Below, piece after piece: positions 17,221-25,780 of a DNA stretch of 54,486 bases. Numbering within the stretch: the first letter of the stretch is position 1; every line of letters begins with the position of its first letter. Both the position numbers and the translations under genes were made by a program. The DNA lies in NCBI RefSeq assembly GCF_018619185.1, contig NZ_JAAXYC010000017.1:1-54486 (forward strand), in the 5' to 3' direction. This DNA is from Streptomyces sp. McG3 (GTDB taxonomy: Bacteria; Actinomycetota; Actinomycetes; Streptomycetales; Streptomycetaceae). Under the pieces are notes generated by a model, which searched no databases, was not told the DNA's origin, and was given only the letters and a program-made list of their open reading frames with translations.

Positions 17221-17376
17221 CACAAACCCCCTTGCTCCGGTGTGCCGGAATCGTCGAGCAGGTAGTCGCCGAGCCGGTCCAGGCGCCCTTCCCAGGACGT
17301 GCGCTGCCCGGCGAGCCAGCCCTCGGCCGTCCGCAGCACGTCCGGCTCGATGCGGCAGGTACGAACGCGGCCGGCC
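17220..17376 (-). pseudogene. ArsR family regulator remnant, 5' end lost
   Basis: The last fifty or so residues match the C-terminus of ArsR-type repressors that pair with SRPBCC genes (GRVRTCRIEPDVLRTAEGW then TSWEGRLDRLGDYLLDD). Upstream of about 17376 the reading frame no longer looks like ArsR, and no DNA-binding helix-turn-helix is encoded. The gene is therefore 5'-truncated. The break lies about 220 bases before the secreted propeller gene, whose promoter region occupies the intervening DNA. This looks like a recombination junction. Confidence 0.72.
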
Positions 17377-17487
17377 TTCCCGGATCGGCCAGGGCGGAAG
17401 GCTCGACGGAACGCCCCGGACCTGGTGAAGATGACAGCGCTTCCTGCCCAGAAGCGAGTTGTAGCACTATTTTTCAACGATGGAAGA

Positions 17488-17499
17488 GAAAGCGCTTGC
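17488..17499. promoter_or_regulatory. LacI-type operator-like palindrome upstream of the propeller protein
   Basis: GAAAGCGCTTGC with the perfect core AAGCGCTT (17490-17497), about 100 bases before the next start codon. AAGCGCTT-centred palindromes are common LacI-family operators in actinobacteria. The regulator is not identifiable from the window. Confidence 0.45.
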
Positions 17500-17598
17500 C
17501 TCCCTGTTGCCTTTTCCGCGAGGGCTGTCCTTCACTGTGAACGGCAGCCCGTCGGCCACCGGACCGACGGCTGCCCCGGCCCTCAAGGAGGAAGGCCC

Positions 17599-20568
17599 AT
17601 GCGGCGTTTGGCCGTACTCGTCTCAGCCCTGTTCCTCGTTTCCCTCGTCCCGGGCCAGGCCGCAGCCCAGCCCCCCGACATACCGCCCCAGGAGCCGGGC
17701 GTGACCATGCGGGTGTTCGACGTACAGATGCCTCTGGACGACTTCTGCGAGCTCAAGCCCGGACAGACGCCCAACGTCGACGAGTTGAAGCCGACGATCG
17801 ACTGGAGGACCGCCGAGGACTTCGGGCTGAGCGGGAAGTTCGTCACCGAGGTCACCGCGTACCTGAACGTCGAGTCGGCAGGGAAGCACGACTTCCGCAT
17901 CACCAGCGACGACGGATCCCGGCTGATCCTCGACGGCACGGAGATCATCGACAACGGCGGCAAACACGGCGCCCAGGCCAAGGAAGGCTCGGCGGAGCTG
18001 ACCGAGGGCCACCACGCGCTGCGCATCGATCACTGGGACGGCGAGTACGACCAGCGCCTTCTGCTGGAGTGGCGGCCGCCCGGAGCGGGCGGCTTCTCCG
18101 TCGTACCCTCCTCGGTGCTGAGCACGGACGCCGACGTCACCCGGGTCACCTCTCCGGGCCGCAAACTGTGCGAGGGCGTCGACGAGTCGCCGGGCGACGG
18201 CCTGCCGCTGGCCGGTGTCCACCCCGACTACACACTGACCGACCTGCGCCCCGACGGTTTCGAACCGCAGGTCACCGGCATGGACTGGCTGCCGGACGGC
18301 CGACTGGCCGTCAGCACCTGGGGCGGCAGCAGGGAGAGCGAGCTCGGGCAGGTGTACCTGCTCGACAACGTCACCGGCGCCACCGACCCGTCGAAGGTGA
18401 CCAAGAAGCTGGTCGCCGAGAACCTGCTGGAGCCGATGGGCCTCAAGTACGTCGACGGCACCCTCTGTGTGTCCGAGAAGGACGGCCTGACCGCACTGGT
18501 CGACAAGAACGGTGACGAGGTCGCCGACGAGTACCGCAAGATCGCGACCTGGCCGTTCGGCGGGAACTACCACGAGTTCGCGTTCGGGTTGCTGTACGAG
18601 AAGGGGCACTTCTACGTCAGCACGGGCATCGCCATGGTTCCCGGGGGCGCGACCCAGGACCCGCAGAACGTGCCCAACCGGGGATCCACCCTCAAGATCA
18701 ACAAGAAGACCGGCAAGGTGTCCTACGTGGCCGGGGGGCTGCGCACGCCGAACGGCCTCGGCCGGGGTCCGGGGGGCGAGATCTTCGCCACCGACAACCA
18801 GGGCGCGTACGTGCCGACGTCGAAGCTGGTGCGGATCGAGCAGGGCGCCTTCTACAACCACCACACCAACCCGGACGGCGTCTACGACGACCAGCCGGTG
18901 ACCGAGCCCGTCCTCTGGCTCCCGCACGGTGAGATCTCCAACTCGCCGAGCAACCCCCTCCTCCTGCCCGAAGGGCCCTTCGCCGGGCAGATGGTGTTCG
19001 GTGACGTGACCTACGGGGGCCTTCAGCGGGCGTTCCTGGAGAAGGTCGGCGGCGAGTACCAGGGCGCGGTGTTCCGGATGACACAGGGCCTGGAGGCCGG
19101 GGTCAACCGGATCAGCCTCGGCCCCGACGGAGCGATCTACGCCGGCGGCATCGGCGACTCGGGGAACTGGGGCCAGGAGGGCAAGCTCAAGTTCGGCCTC
19201 CAGAAGCTCGCGCTCACCGGCGACGAGGCCTTCGACATGCGTGCCATGCGCGCGATCGACGGCGGCTTCGAGATCGAGTACACCCAGCCGCTGTCCGAGG
19301 CGACCGCCCAGGATCTGGCGGCCACGTACGAAGCCCAGCAGTGGCGTTATGTGGCGACACCCAGGTACGGCGGCCCGAAGGTCGACGAGGAGAGCCTCGA
19401 CGTCACTTCGGCGACGCTGTCCGAGGACCGTACGACCGTGACGCTGAAGATGGACGGTCTGCGCCCGGGCCGGGTGGTGCACGTGCAGTCCCCGCGCCCG
19501 TTCGCCGCGGAGTCCGGAGCGGAGCTGTGGAGCACCGAGGCCTGGTACAGCCTCAACACGCTGCCCGACGGGTCGAAGCCGCCGCCGGTGTACGAGGCGG
19601 AGTCCGCCTCGCTGGACGGCGGCACCAAGTTCAACGACAACCACTCCGGCTACTCCGGCACCGGCTTCATCGACAACAACTGGGAGCCCGGCTCCCGCAC
19701 CACCTTCGCCGTGCGCGCCGACAAGAAGGGGAAGCACGACCTCGCGCTGCGGTACGCGAACGGCCAGAACTCCGACCCGCAGCCCACTCCCCGCTCGATA
19801 ACCCTGTACGTCAACGGCCAGCGCCACAAACAGATCTGGCTGAACTCCACCGTCGCCTGGAACAAGTGGGCGGCCCACATCGAATCGGTGCCCCTGCGGA
19901 AGGGCGCGAACACGATCACGTACGCCTATGAGCCCGAGGACGACGGCCATGTGAACCTCGACAGCCTCACCGTCACCCCGACGAAGCGCACCACCCTCTT
20001 CGACGGCACGGACCTCGACGCCTGGGAGGCGAACGACGGCAGTCCGGCGAAGTGGCCGGTGGCGGACGGCTCCATGGAGTCCCTCGGCGGAGACATCCGT
20101 ACGAAGGAGAAGTTCGGCGACTTCCGGATGCACGCCGAGTGGTACCAGCCCCCCTACCCGCCGGACGTCACCGGACAGGCCCGGGGCAACAGCGGGGTCT
20201 ACATCCAGGAGCGTTACGAGCTCCAGGTCCTGGAGTCCTTCGGGGTCGACGTACCCGCCACCAACGACGCCGGTTCGATCTACCTGCGCAAGGCTCCCGA
20301 CGTCAACGCGGCGACCCCGCCCGGCACCTGGCAGAGCTACGACATCGAGTTCCGGGCGGCTCGCTTCGACAGCGACGGGAAGAAGGTCCAGGACGCACGG
20401 GTGACCCTCCGGTGGAACGGCAGGACGGTGCACAGGAACGTCGCCATCGCCGGGCCGACCGGGGCAGGCCGGCCCGAGGGCCCCGCACCGGGCCACATCA
20501 AGTTGCAGGACCACGGGGACCCCGGTGAGAACCCGAGGTTCCGCAACATCTGGATCGAACGGCTCTAA
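17599..20568 (+). CDS. Secreted PA14 / beta-propeller / CBM / DUF1080 multidomain protein
   Basis: Exported protein of 989 residues with a Sec signal (MRRLAVLVSALFLVSLVPGQAAA). Residues of about 45-165 form a PA14 domain (AGKHDFRITSDDGSRLILDG, ALRIDHWDGEYDQRLLLEW). Residues of about 190-560 form a beta-propeller like those of PVC-type or glucose/sorbosone dehydrogenases (GMDWLPDGRLAVSTWGG, LRTPNGLGRGPGGEIFATDN, ISLGPDGAIYAGGIGDSG). Residues of about 660-795 are a CBM35/CBM6-like module (YEAESASLDGG, GFIDNNWEPGS). The last 190 residues are DUF1080, the 3-keto-disaccharide hydrolase fold (TLFDGTDLDAWE, GNSGVYIQERYELQVLESFG). It probably acts on polysaccharide or oxidised disaccharides. The start at 17599 has AAGGAGGAAGG upstream; in-frame upstream starts lie in non-coding DNA. 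Two hairpins follow. Confidence 0.85.
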   Translation: MRRLAVLVSALFLVSLVPGQAAAQPPDIPPQEPGVTMRVFDVQMPLDDFCELKPGQTPNVDELKPTIDWRTAEDFGLSGKFVTEVTAYLNVESAGKHDFRITSDDGSRLILDGTEIIDNGGKHGAQAKEGSAELTEGHHALRIDHWDGEYDQRLLLEWRPPGAGGFSVVPSSVLSTDADVTRVTSPGRKLCEGVDESPGDGLPLAGVHPDYTLTDLRPDGFEPQVTGMDWLPDGRLAVSTWGGSRESELGQVYLLDNVTGATDPSKVTKKLVAENLLEPMGLKYVDGTLCVSEKDGLTALVDKNGDEVADEYRKIATWPFGGNYHEFAFGLLYEKGHFYVSTGIAMVPGGATQDPQNVPNRGSTLKINKKTGKVSYVAGGLRTPNGLGRGPGGEIFATDNQGAYVPTSKLVRIEQGAFYNHHTNPDGVYDDQPVTEPVLWLPHGEISNSPSNPLLLPEGPFAGQMVFGDVTYGGLQRAFLEKVGGEYQGAVFRMTQGLEAGVNRISLGPDGAIYAGGIGDSGNWGQEGKLKFGLQKLALTGDEAFDMRAMRAIDGGFEIEYTQPLSEATAQDLAATYEAQQWRYVATPRYGGPKVDEESLDVTSATLSEDRTTVTLKMDGLRPGRVVHVQSPRPFAAESGAELWSTEAWYSLNTLPDGSKPPPVYEAESASLDGGTKFNDNHSGYSGTGFIDNNWEPGSRTTFAVRADKKGKHDLALRYANGQNSDPQPTPRSITLYVNGQRHKQIWLNSTVAWNKWAAHIESVPLRKGANTITYAYEPEDDGHVNLDSLTVTPTKRTTLFDGTDLDAWEANDGSPAKWPVADGSMESLGGDIRTKEKFGDFRMHAEWYQPPYPPDVTGQARGNSGVYIQERYELQVLESFGVDVPATNDAGSIYLRKAPDVNAATPPGTWQSYDIEFRAARFDSDGKKVQDARVTLRWNGRTVHRNVAIAGPTGAGRPEGPAPGHIKLQDHGDPGENPRFRNIWIERL

Positions 20569-20677
20569 CCTCCACGTTCACCGCGCACGGACAGCGGTAC
20601 GTCCTCCCGGTCGCGGGCCCGCGACCTCCAACGTCCTCACCGGCGTCGGAACGGGCTCCCCGAACAAGCTGCTGGGC

Positions 20678-20701
20678 TCGCTCCCGTGATCACGGGAGCG
20701 A
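20678..20701. repeat. 24-bp perfect palindrome
   Basis: TCGCTCCCGTGA-TCACGGGAGCGA is a perfect palindrome without a loop, 110 bases after the propeller gene. It could be an operator or part of a terminator array with the hairpin at 20720. Confidence 0.6.
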
Positions 20702-20719
20702 ACTGAAGCGGCGCTCGAC

Positions 20720-20769
20720 GGCCGGGCACGGACACGGCGGCATCCCCGTCTCCGTGTCCGTGCCCGGCC
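20720..20769 (+). terminator. Strong terminator hairpin
   Basis: Perfect 18-base inverted repeat (20720-20737 with 20752-20769, arm GGCCGGGCACGGACACGG) around a 14-base loop. It lies downstream of the propeller gene. Confidence 0.78.
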
Positions 20770-20982
20770 CGAGCCGTTCGGCGCCCGCCCGGCGTGCGGA
20801 TACACGTCGATGGTCGTCCAGGGCTTCGCGGGCCGGCCGCACGGCACGCTCGACGTACCGTGCGAGCGGCTGGAGGCGCACCGCGTGGCGACCGGGTGGT
20901 CGTCGGGCCCGCCCGCGCCGCAGGGCTCCGGCGTCACAGCTCCGTGGGTCACCGAACCGGCCGACGCCCGTCGAGCAGCCGC
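20770..20982. other. Intergenic stretch without a supported gene
   Basis: About 210 bases between the hairpins and the barstar stop codon. Short open frames exist on both strands, but none has a ribosome site or a recognisable family signature. It may be decayed coding DNA. Confidence 0.5.
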
Positions 20983-21276
20983 TCAGACGGCGTGGACGAC
21001 GAGCTTGTTCCGTTCGCCGTCGAAGACCTCGCCCAGGGCTCGGGCGTCCTGGTCGTCCGCGGCGAAGATCCCGGTCCGGTCGACGTGGACGGACAGGGTG
21101 CTGTGACGGTCGATCACATCGGAGATGCCGCGTCCATGGATGGTGTCCGCCCAGGCGTCGAGGTTCCGGCCGAACCAGTCGGGCAGCCCGCAGGGCCCGG
21201 TCACCGCATCCCAGAAGTCATCGAGCGTCTCGATCCGGCGCCCACGCAGGTCGATCACCAGCTCACTTTCCGTCAT
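20983..21276 (-). CDS. Barstar-family ribonuclease inhibitor
   Basis: Small cytoplasmic protein of 97 residues with the barstar fold. Its N-terminus is VIDLRGRRIETLDDFWDAV, followed by GLPDWFGRNLDAWADTI. This matches the barstar pattern of an initial strand, a helix, and the YGxNLDAxxD segment whose Asp and neighbouring residues block the RNase active site. The ATG at 21276 has AGGAT upstream. It is divergent from a secreted RNase gene 158 bases away, as expected for an inhibitor that protects the producer from its own enzyme. Confidence 0.88.
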   Translation of the reverse strand: MTESELVIDLRGRRIETLDDFWDAVTGPCGLPDWFGRNLDAWADTIHGRGISDVIDRHSTLSVHVDRTGIFAADDQDARALGEVFDGERNKLVVHAV

Positions 21277-21434
21277 ATCGGCATCCTATCCGGACTGTCC
21301 TCGCCGCTGCCCCGTACAGGTAAGCCGGCCCGGCGGTAGCGCCGATCGGGTTCCTTCCACACCGATGAACTGGGCCGGAAGAAGTTCAGCCGTGGCGAGC
21401 CGTGTCCCCGGCACTCGCCTGCTGTTGCAGAAGC

Positions 21435-21896
21435 GTGACTACTCTGCGCAACCTTCGCCAGGTGGCGGCCGCCGCCCTGTTCCTGACCGCGCTCGCGGCC
21501 CCGGCCGCTTCCTCCGCCGCTCCCCTCCCGACACCGGTGCTTACCCCGGTGCGCTCCGCCGAGGTCATCGAGCCGGCTCTGCCGGTCGAGGAGTTCCCCG
21601 GGCAGGTCCGGGAAGCCTGCGCGATCTGGAAGGACCTCACGTGGCCGCAGTCCTCCCGGCCGACCGACTACCCCGTCGCGGAGACCCTTCTGGTCATCCG
21701 CGGCAGCAACGTCTACCGCAACCGCTCCGGTGACCTGCCGCTGGAGGGCCACTACCGCGAGTACGACGTCAACCCCCGCAACCGGGGAGAGCACCGCGAC
21801 GCCGAACGTGTCGTCCGCGACGAGGACACCCACACCGTCTGGTACACGGGCGACCACTACAACAACTTCCAGGAAATCTCCTCCGGTTGCGAGTGA
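21435..21896 (+). CDS. Secreted guanyl-specific ribonuclease (RNase Sa/barnase family)
   Basis: Exported ribonuclease of about 153 residues from the GTG at 21435; an alternative GTG lies at 21402. The signal peptide has a hydrophobic core (VAAAALFLTALAAPAASSAA). The catalytic core is recognisable: HYREYDVNP supplies the general-base Glu, RGEHRDAERVV the active-site Arg, and WYTGDHYNNFQEI the general-acid His, as in RNase Sa (EYTV, RGTRR, YTGDHY). Two Cys residues (in REACAIW and SSGCE) could form the disulfide known from RNase Sa. It is divergent from barstar. The ribosome site is weak. A degraded peptidase gene starts just downstream on the other strand. Confidence 0.87.
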   Translation: MTTLRNLRQVAAAALFLTALAAPAASSAAPLPTPVLTPVRSAEVIEPALPVEEFPGQVREACAIWKDLTWPQSSRPTDYPVAETLLVIRGSNVYRNRSGDLPLEGHYREYDVNPRNRGEHRDAERVVRDEDTHTVWYTGDHYNNFQEISSGCE

Positions 21897-21906
21897 CGAG
21901 CGCCGA

Positions 21907-22026
21907 GGGCTGCCCCAGCCGGCCCCGCCGCGGGGTGGCCCGGCAGGCGATCTCGTGGGAGAGGTGGTCGCCCACCGGGACGGCCCCGGTGCTCTCCGCG
22001 ATCTTCGCTGTCGGGGAAGCCGCCGG
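21907..22026 (-). pseudogene. Degraded duplicate of the C15-like peptidase gene (internal deletion)
   Basis: The leftward translation reads PTAKIAESTGAVPV then GDHLSHEIACRATPRRGRLG. This matches PDNENTASTGTVPV and GDYLSNEIAYRATLLRDRLG of the intact protein at 24267-25535, but the roughly 62 residues between these two blocks are missing. At the DNA level 21907-21972 aligns with about 24432-24497, and 21973-22026 with about 24686-24738. Both flanks lose similarity abruptly. It is a short gene fragment with no start or stop of its own. Confidence 0.8.
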
Positions 22027-22098
22027 GCACCGATGGCCAGGTGGTGGTGGTCCGAGCCTGCTGCGTCGAGTCGGCCGCTCACACCGACGGACACGCCC

Positions 22099-22287
22099 CT
22101 GGAGTACGGCCAGGCGTTGGTCTACGGCACAAACGGCCGCTTCCTCGTCGAGGTGCTCAAGGTCGCCGACAGCGGGCCGTCGGACGCGGCCCCGGCGCCG
22201 GGCGAGCAGCCGAGCGGCCCGACGGCCACCAAGGCGCTGGACATCCTCAGCACGGTACTGACCGGTTTCCAGGGCGTCCCCGAGTAG
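22099..22287 (+). pseudogene. Orphan C-terminal coding fragment
   Basis: From about 22099 the frame ending at the TAG at 22285 has strongly coding-like third positions and reads LEYGQALVYGTNGRFLVEVL and onward to VLTGFQGVPE. No start codon with a ribosome site precedes it, and upstream the frame runs into the peptidase-gene remnant. I take it as the 3' end of a gene whose front has been lost. The family is not recognised. Confidence 0.45.
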
Positions 22288-22351
22288 TTCCAGCGAGAGG
22301 GACCGGAGAGCGGGAGCCGCTCCGCCTGCCGCATCAGTAGGGTGAATCAGC

Positions 22352-23248
22352 ATGACCGACACCGAGATCGAGATCACCGCAGACCTGGTCCGCTGCCTGC
22401 TGCGGGAGCAGCATCCAGATCTCGCAGGACTGGCCGTCCGAGAGGTGGCGGGCGGCTGGGGCAACCAGATGTGGCGTCTCGGGGAGGAGCTGGCCGTTCG
22501 TGTGCAGCGAAGGGACCCCACCCCGGAGCTCCAGCTCAAGGAGCGGCGGTGGCTCCCCGTGCTGGCCCCGCGCCTGCCGCTCCCGGTGCCCACCCCGGTG
22601 CGGTTCGGCGAACCGTCCGAGCGATTTCCCCAGCACTGGACCGTGATGACGTGGGTTCCCGGCGAGCCGCTGGACCACGGCTCGATCAGCCGCGGCGACC
22701 ACGCGGCCGACACCCTGGCGGGCTTCCTGCGGGCGCTCCACGTGGCGGCGCCCGCCGACGCTCCGATCGCTGCCGGCTTCCGCACCCGCCCCGGGAACTG
22801 CGCGGACAGCTTCGAGACCTTCTTCCAGGCTGTTGCGCCCGACGACCTCGCTGCTGACGTCCGGGCCGTCTGGGACGACGCCGTCGCGGCCCCGGCCTGG
22901 GAGGGCCCGCCGGTGTGGGTGCACGGCGATCTCCACCCCGCGAACGTCGTCGTCTCGGACGGAACGCTCGCGGGCATCGTCGACTTCGGCGACATGTTCG
23001 CCGGCGATCCGGCCTGGGACCTCTCAGCCGCATGGGTGCTGCTACCCGCCGGCACGGCGCCAGGGTTCTTCGACGGGTACGCGCACGCGGACGAGGCGGC
23101 GGTCCGGCGCGCCCGCGGGCTGGCCGCGATGAAGAGCCTCTTCCTCATGCTCATGGGGCAGAACGGAGATCGAGGTCTCCCCGGCGGCAAGCCGCACTGG
23201 GGGCCCGCGGGGCGGGCGGCACTCGACCGGGTTCTGAAGGGTGTGTGA
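22352..23248 (+). CDS. Aminoglycoside phosphotransferase (APH) family kinase
   Basis: Cytoplasmic kinase-like protein of 298 residues. The catalytic loop is WVHGDLHPANVVV (Asp and Asn of the HxDxxxxN pattern) and the metal-binding motif is IVDFGDMFAGDPAWDLSAAW. The nucleotide-binding front contains GGWGNQMWRL and LAVRVQRR, where the Arg of VRVQRR takes the usual place of the ATP-anchoring Lys. The ATG at 22352 follows AGGGTGA. APH-family proteins phosphorylate aminoglycosides, macrolides or metabolites such as homoserine and choline; nothing here fixes the substrate. A strong hairpin lies 144 bases downstream. Confidence 0.85.
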   Translation: MTDTEIEITADLVRCLLREQHPDLAGLAVREVAGGWGNQMWRLGEELAVRVQRRDPTPELQLKERRWLPVLAPRLPLPVPTPVRFGEPSERFPQHWTVMTWVPGEPLDHGSISRGDHAADTLAGFLRALHVAAPADAPIAAGFRTRPGNCADSFETFFQAVAPDDLAADVRAVWDDAVAAPAWEGPPVWVHGDLHPANVVVSDGTLAGIVDFGDMFAGDPAWDLSAAWVLLPAGTAPGFFDGYAHADEAAVRRARGLAAMKSLFLMLMGQNGDRGLPGGKPHWGPAGRAALDRVLKGV

Positions 23249-23391
23249 CGCACGCTTCTCCGAGCTCGTTCTCGATCCTGGCCGGGGGCATGCGGCTGCC
23301 CGTCCCGGCCCCGTCCGCCACGGAACCCATTCCTCCGCGGCATGGCACACATGCCATCCAGTCGCTGGTGGAAGGCATCACCTCGTCCTAC

Positions 23392-23432
23392 CGTCGATCG
23401 GGGCGGCCGTGCACCGGCCACCCCGATCGACG
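23392..23432 (+). terminator. Terminator hairpin downstream of the APH gene
   Basis: Perfect 12-base inverted repeat (CGTCGATCGGGG at 23392-23403 with CCCCGATCGACG at 23421-23432) and further GC pairing inside the loop. It occupies the 327-base gap between the kinase and lipoprotein genes. Nothing else was seen in this gap. Confidence 0.72.
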
Positions 23433-23575
23433 CGGGGACCTGATTCCCCTGCCGAACGAGGGGAAGTTCCGTGTTACGAGGACGCAGGCGCCCAGGCGGC
23501 CGACAGATGCGCAGAGGTCGTGACCGTGGCTTCCCGGGCCTGTCCGCTCGCCGTCCTGATCACCACGACGCCGCG

Positions 23576-24211
23576 ATGAGCCGCCCCGGACGCGTCCTCG
23601 TGCCGCTGCTGCTCACAGCCGTCACCGCCGTACTGCTCACGGCCTGCGCGGAAGCCGGCTCCGCCCCGGCCGCGGGCGGCCCGACGCCGTCCGCACGACC
23701 GACCCCGGCAGCGACTTCGTCTCCGGCTCCGAGTTCGGCCCGCCCGCCGTCTCCGACCGCCTCGCCGACACCGAGTACGGCCGCCGAGATGACCGAAGCC
23801 GTCACCCACTGGTACGAGTACGGAGGCGAGACGGCCATGGTCAGCTTGGTCGAAGAGGCAGTGAAGGCGCAGTCCGGCCGTCCCAGCGAGAAGGAGGAAT
23901 TCGAACTCGTGATCCTGGACTTCAGCGGTCTTGAGGGGGCCCTCGACACAGCCCGGCTGTTCGGTTCGATCCCCGACCCCAAGACCGAGCGGACCTGGTC
24001 GGCCGCCATCGATCGCCTCGACGAGGGCGCGCGTGAGGTTCTGGCGTCGGCGCCGGAGGGCAGAACGTTCCAGTCGCCCGCGGAGGCCGGACAGGCCTTG
24101 CGGGGGTGGAACACCTTTGACGAGGGGCTCAAGAGCCTCCAGAAGACCGGATCGAGACTCGACCGCACCTTCGGGTTGAAGCCGCCGTCGGACCCGTGGG
24201 AAGAGGGGTAG
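23576..24211 (+). CDS. Lipoprotein of unknown function
   Basis: Predicted lipoprotein of 211 residues. The signal VLVPLLLTAVTAVLLTAC ends in a lipobox Cys near residue 23. A Pro/Ser/Thr/Ala-rich linker of about 45 residues follows, then a folded, charged domain (MTEAVTHWYEYGGETAMVSL, LVILDFSGLEGALDTARLF, RTFQSPAEAGQALRGW). I do not recognise the family. The ATG at 23576 is chosen because the lipobox follows directly. It is convergent with the C15-like gene, with 55 bases between stop codons. Confidence 0.7.
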   Translation: MSRPGRVLVPLLLTAVTAVLLTACAEAGSAPAAGGPTPSARPTPAATSSPAPSSARPPSPTASPTPSTAAEMTEAVTHWYEYGGETAMVSLVEEAVKAQSGRPSEKEEFELVILDFSGLEGALDTARLFGSIPDPKTERTWSAAIDRLDEGAREVLASAPEGRTFQSPAEAGQALRGWNTFDEGLKSLQKTGSRLDRTFGLKPPSDPWEEG

Positions 24212-24266
24212 TCGGCGGCTGGAGAGGTGGCGGACGCAGCGGGGCCGAGCCACCGTCGTCGTGCTC

Positions 24267-25535
24267 TCAGCCGGCCTCCCCCACGGCCGTCCTCACCAGC
24301 TCCCGCACCTGGCGCACGATGTCCGCCCGGTTGCGCTCGAAGTCCGGGTCGGTGACCGCGCCCGTCCGCGGGTCCGTGTTCCCCGCGCCGAACTGCAGCA
24401 CCGGGGTGTGGAGATGGCCGCCCGGCAGGTCGGGCAGCCCCAGCCGGTCGCGCAGCAGGGTGGCCCGGTAGGCGATCTCGTTGGAGAGGTAGTCGCCGCC
24501 GCCGCCGGCCCGCGAAGCCGAGCCGGGCGTGGGGCCGTCCGGCCTGGTCACCGGTTGGGTGCCGCCCGCCGGGATCTCGGTCACCTCGGTGTTGTCGTAC
24601 ACCGGGAAGCGGCCCGAGTCCGCTTCGGTGAGCTGTCGGTACGGGAGCGTGGTCGTCGTCCACTGCGGCTGCGAACCCGGGTCCTCCACGGGGACGGTCC
24701 CGGTGCTCGCCGTGTTCTCGTTGTCGGGGAAGCCGCCGCGCCAGGCGCCGTTGGTGCGCTCCACGTCGAAGCGGCCCTGGCGGCCCTGGCTGACGGTGGT
24801 GAACAGGTCCAGGCGGGGCAGCTGCCGGGTGAGGGCCCGCTCGACGGCTCCCTCCGCGAAGTCCGCCCAGCGCACCGGGAAGACGACCGTCTCGATCCGG
24901 GCCGGCCCCTCGGCGGTCCGCACCAGGGTGCCGTCCAGGGCGAGCGCGCTCGCGCCCGAGGGGTTGCCGATTCGGACGTCCCTGTCCAGGGTGAACGGGT
25001 CGAAGCCGGTGACGAGGACGCGCTTCACCCGGTGGCCCGGGAAGCGGATGTCGTCCTGGCCGCGCGAGGAGGTCTCCAGGGCGGTGCGCAAGGCCTTGCG
25101 CTGTTCGTCGCTCATCCCGAACCCGGGTGTCCATGACCGGAGTTCGCTGCTGAGCGCGAGTCGGGCCCAGTACAGCGGGCGGTCATCGCCCCGGCTCAGG
25201 TCGCCCGTGGCGGGTCCTCGGCCCTGGGCGCGGTCCACGGCGCGCCGCCACAGCGCGGAGGCGTGGCGGGTCACCGTTCGCTCGGCCTGGGCGTAGCCGT
25301 CGGAGCCCCGCAGGGCACGCTCGAAGCGCGGGGCGAAGGAGTCGAATCCGCTGCGCCGCAGGATCTCCCGCGGCGCGGTCCGGTCGAGCCGCTGCTCCTC
25401 GACGGTCTCCGCCGCGGGGGTGCGGGCGGCGTCCGCCGGGGACGCGGCGGCGGGCAGGGCGGGGCCCGCGAGGACGAGCAGGAGCGCCATGCCGCCGAGG
25501 CCGAGCCGGGTGGTCGCGGAGAAGGGGTGCGTCAC
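24267..25535 (-). CDS. Secreted pyroglutamyl-peptidase (C15)-like protein with catalytic Cys replaced by Ser
   Basis: Exported protein of 422 residues, about twice the size of pyroglutamyl peptidase I. It has a Sec signal (LGLGGMALLLVLAGPALPAAAS), an N-terminal extension of about 140 residues, and then the C15 fold: KRVLVTGFDPFTLD near residue 170, IGNPSGASALAL, and FDVERTNG for the Glu of the active site. The Cys motif (normally AGxxxCN) reads GGDYLSNEIAYRA, with Ser in place of Cys. The His motif GGHLHTPVLQFG is present. It may therefore be a serine variant or a non-enzymatic binding protein. The start is the GTG at 25535 with AAAGGA upstream. A partial degraded copy lies at 21907-22026. 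Confidence 0.78.
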   Translation of the reverse strand: MTHPFSATTRLGLGGMALLLVLAGPALPAAASPADAARTPAAETVEEQRLDRTAPREILRRSGFDSFAPRFERALRGSDGYAQAERTVTRHASALWRRAVDRAQGRGPATGDLSRGDDRPLYWARLALSSELRSWTPGFGMSDEQRKALRTALETSSRGQDDIRFPGHRVKRVLVTGFDPFTLDRDVRIGNPSGASALALDGTLVRTAEGPARIETVVFPVRWADFAEGAVERALTRQLPRLDLFTTVSQGRQGRFDVERTNGAWRGGFPDNENTASTGTVPVEDPGSQPQWTTTTLPYRQLTEADSGRFPVYDNTEVTEIPAGGTQPVTRPDGPTPGSASRAGGGGDYLSNEIAYRATLLRDRLGLPDLPGGHLHTPVLQFGAGNTDPRTGAVTDPDFERNRADIVRQVRELVRTAVGEAG

Positions 25536-25780
25536 GTGGGTCCTTTCGGGTCAACGGCTCGTCGCAGTATCGCGGCACCGCCGGAGGTGAGGCCAGAGGG
25601 CAAGAACTGTGCAAGCGCGTGGAGAAGGGGACGGAGTACGCAGAACACACCGGACGCGTCGGCGGAGGTCCCGGCGGCGTGCGGGGCCCGCTTCGGTCTC
25701 CGCCGCGCGCGCTGTCCCCGCGCTGCCGGGCCGGTGCCGGAGATGCCCGACGGGCCGCGACCGGCCTGTACGCTGCGATC

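Noticed and set aside
17299..17598. N-terminal extension of the PA14/propeller protein
   Set aside because: It would hide the Sec signal peptide behind 100 residues of non-coding-like sequence. The ATG at 17599 has an AAGGAGGAAGG ribosome site.
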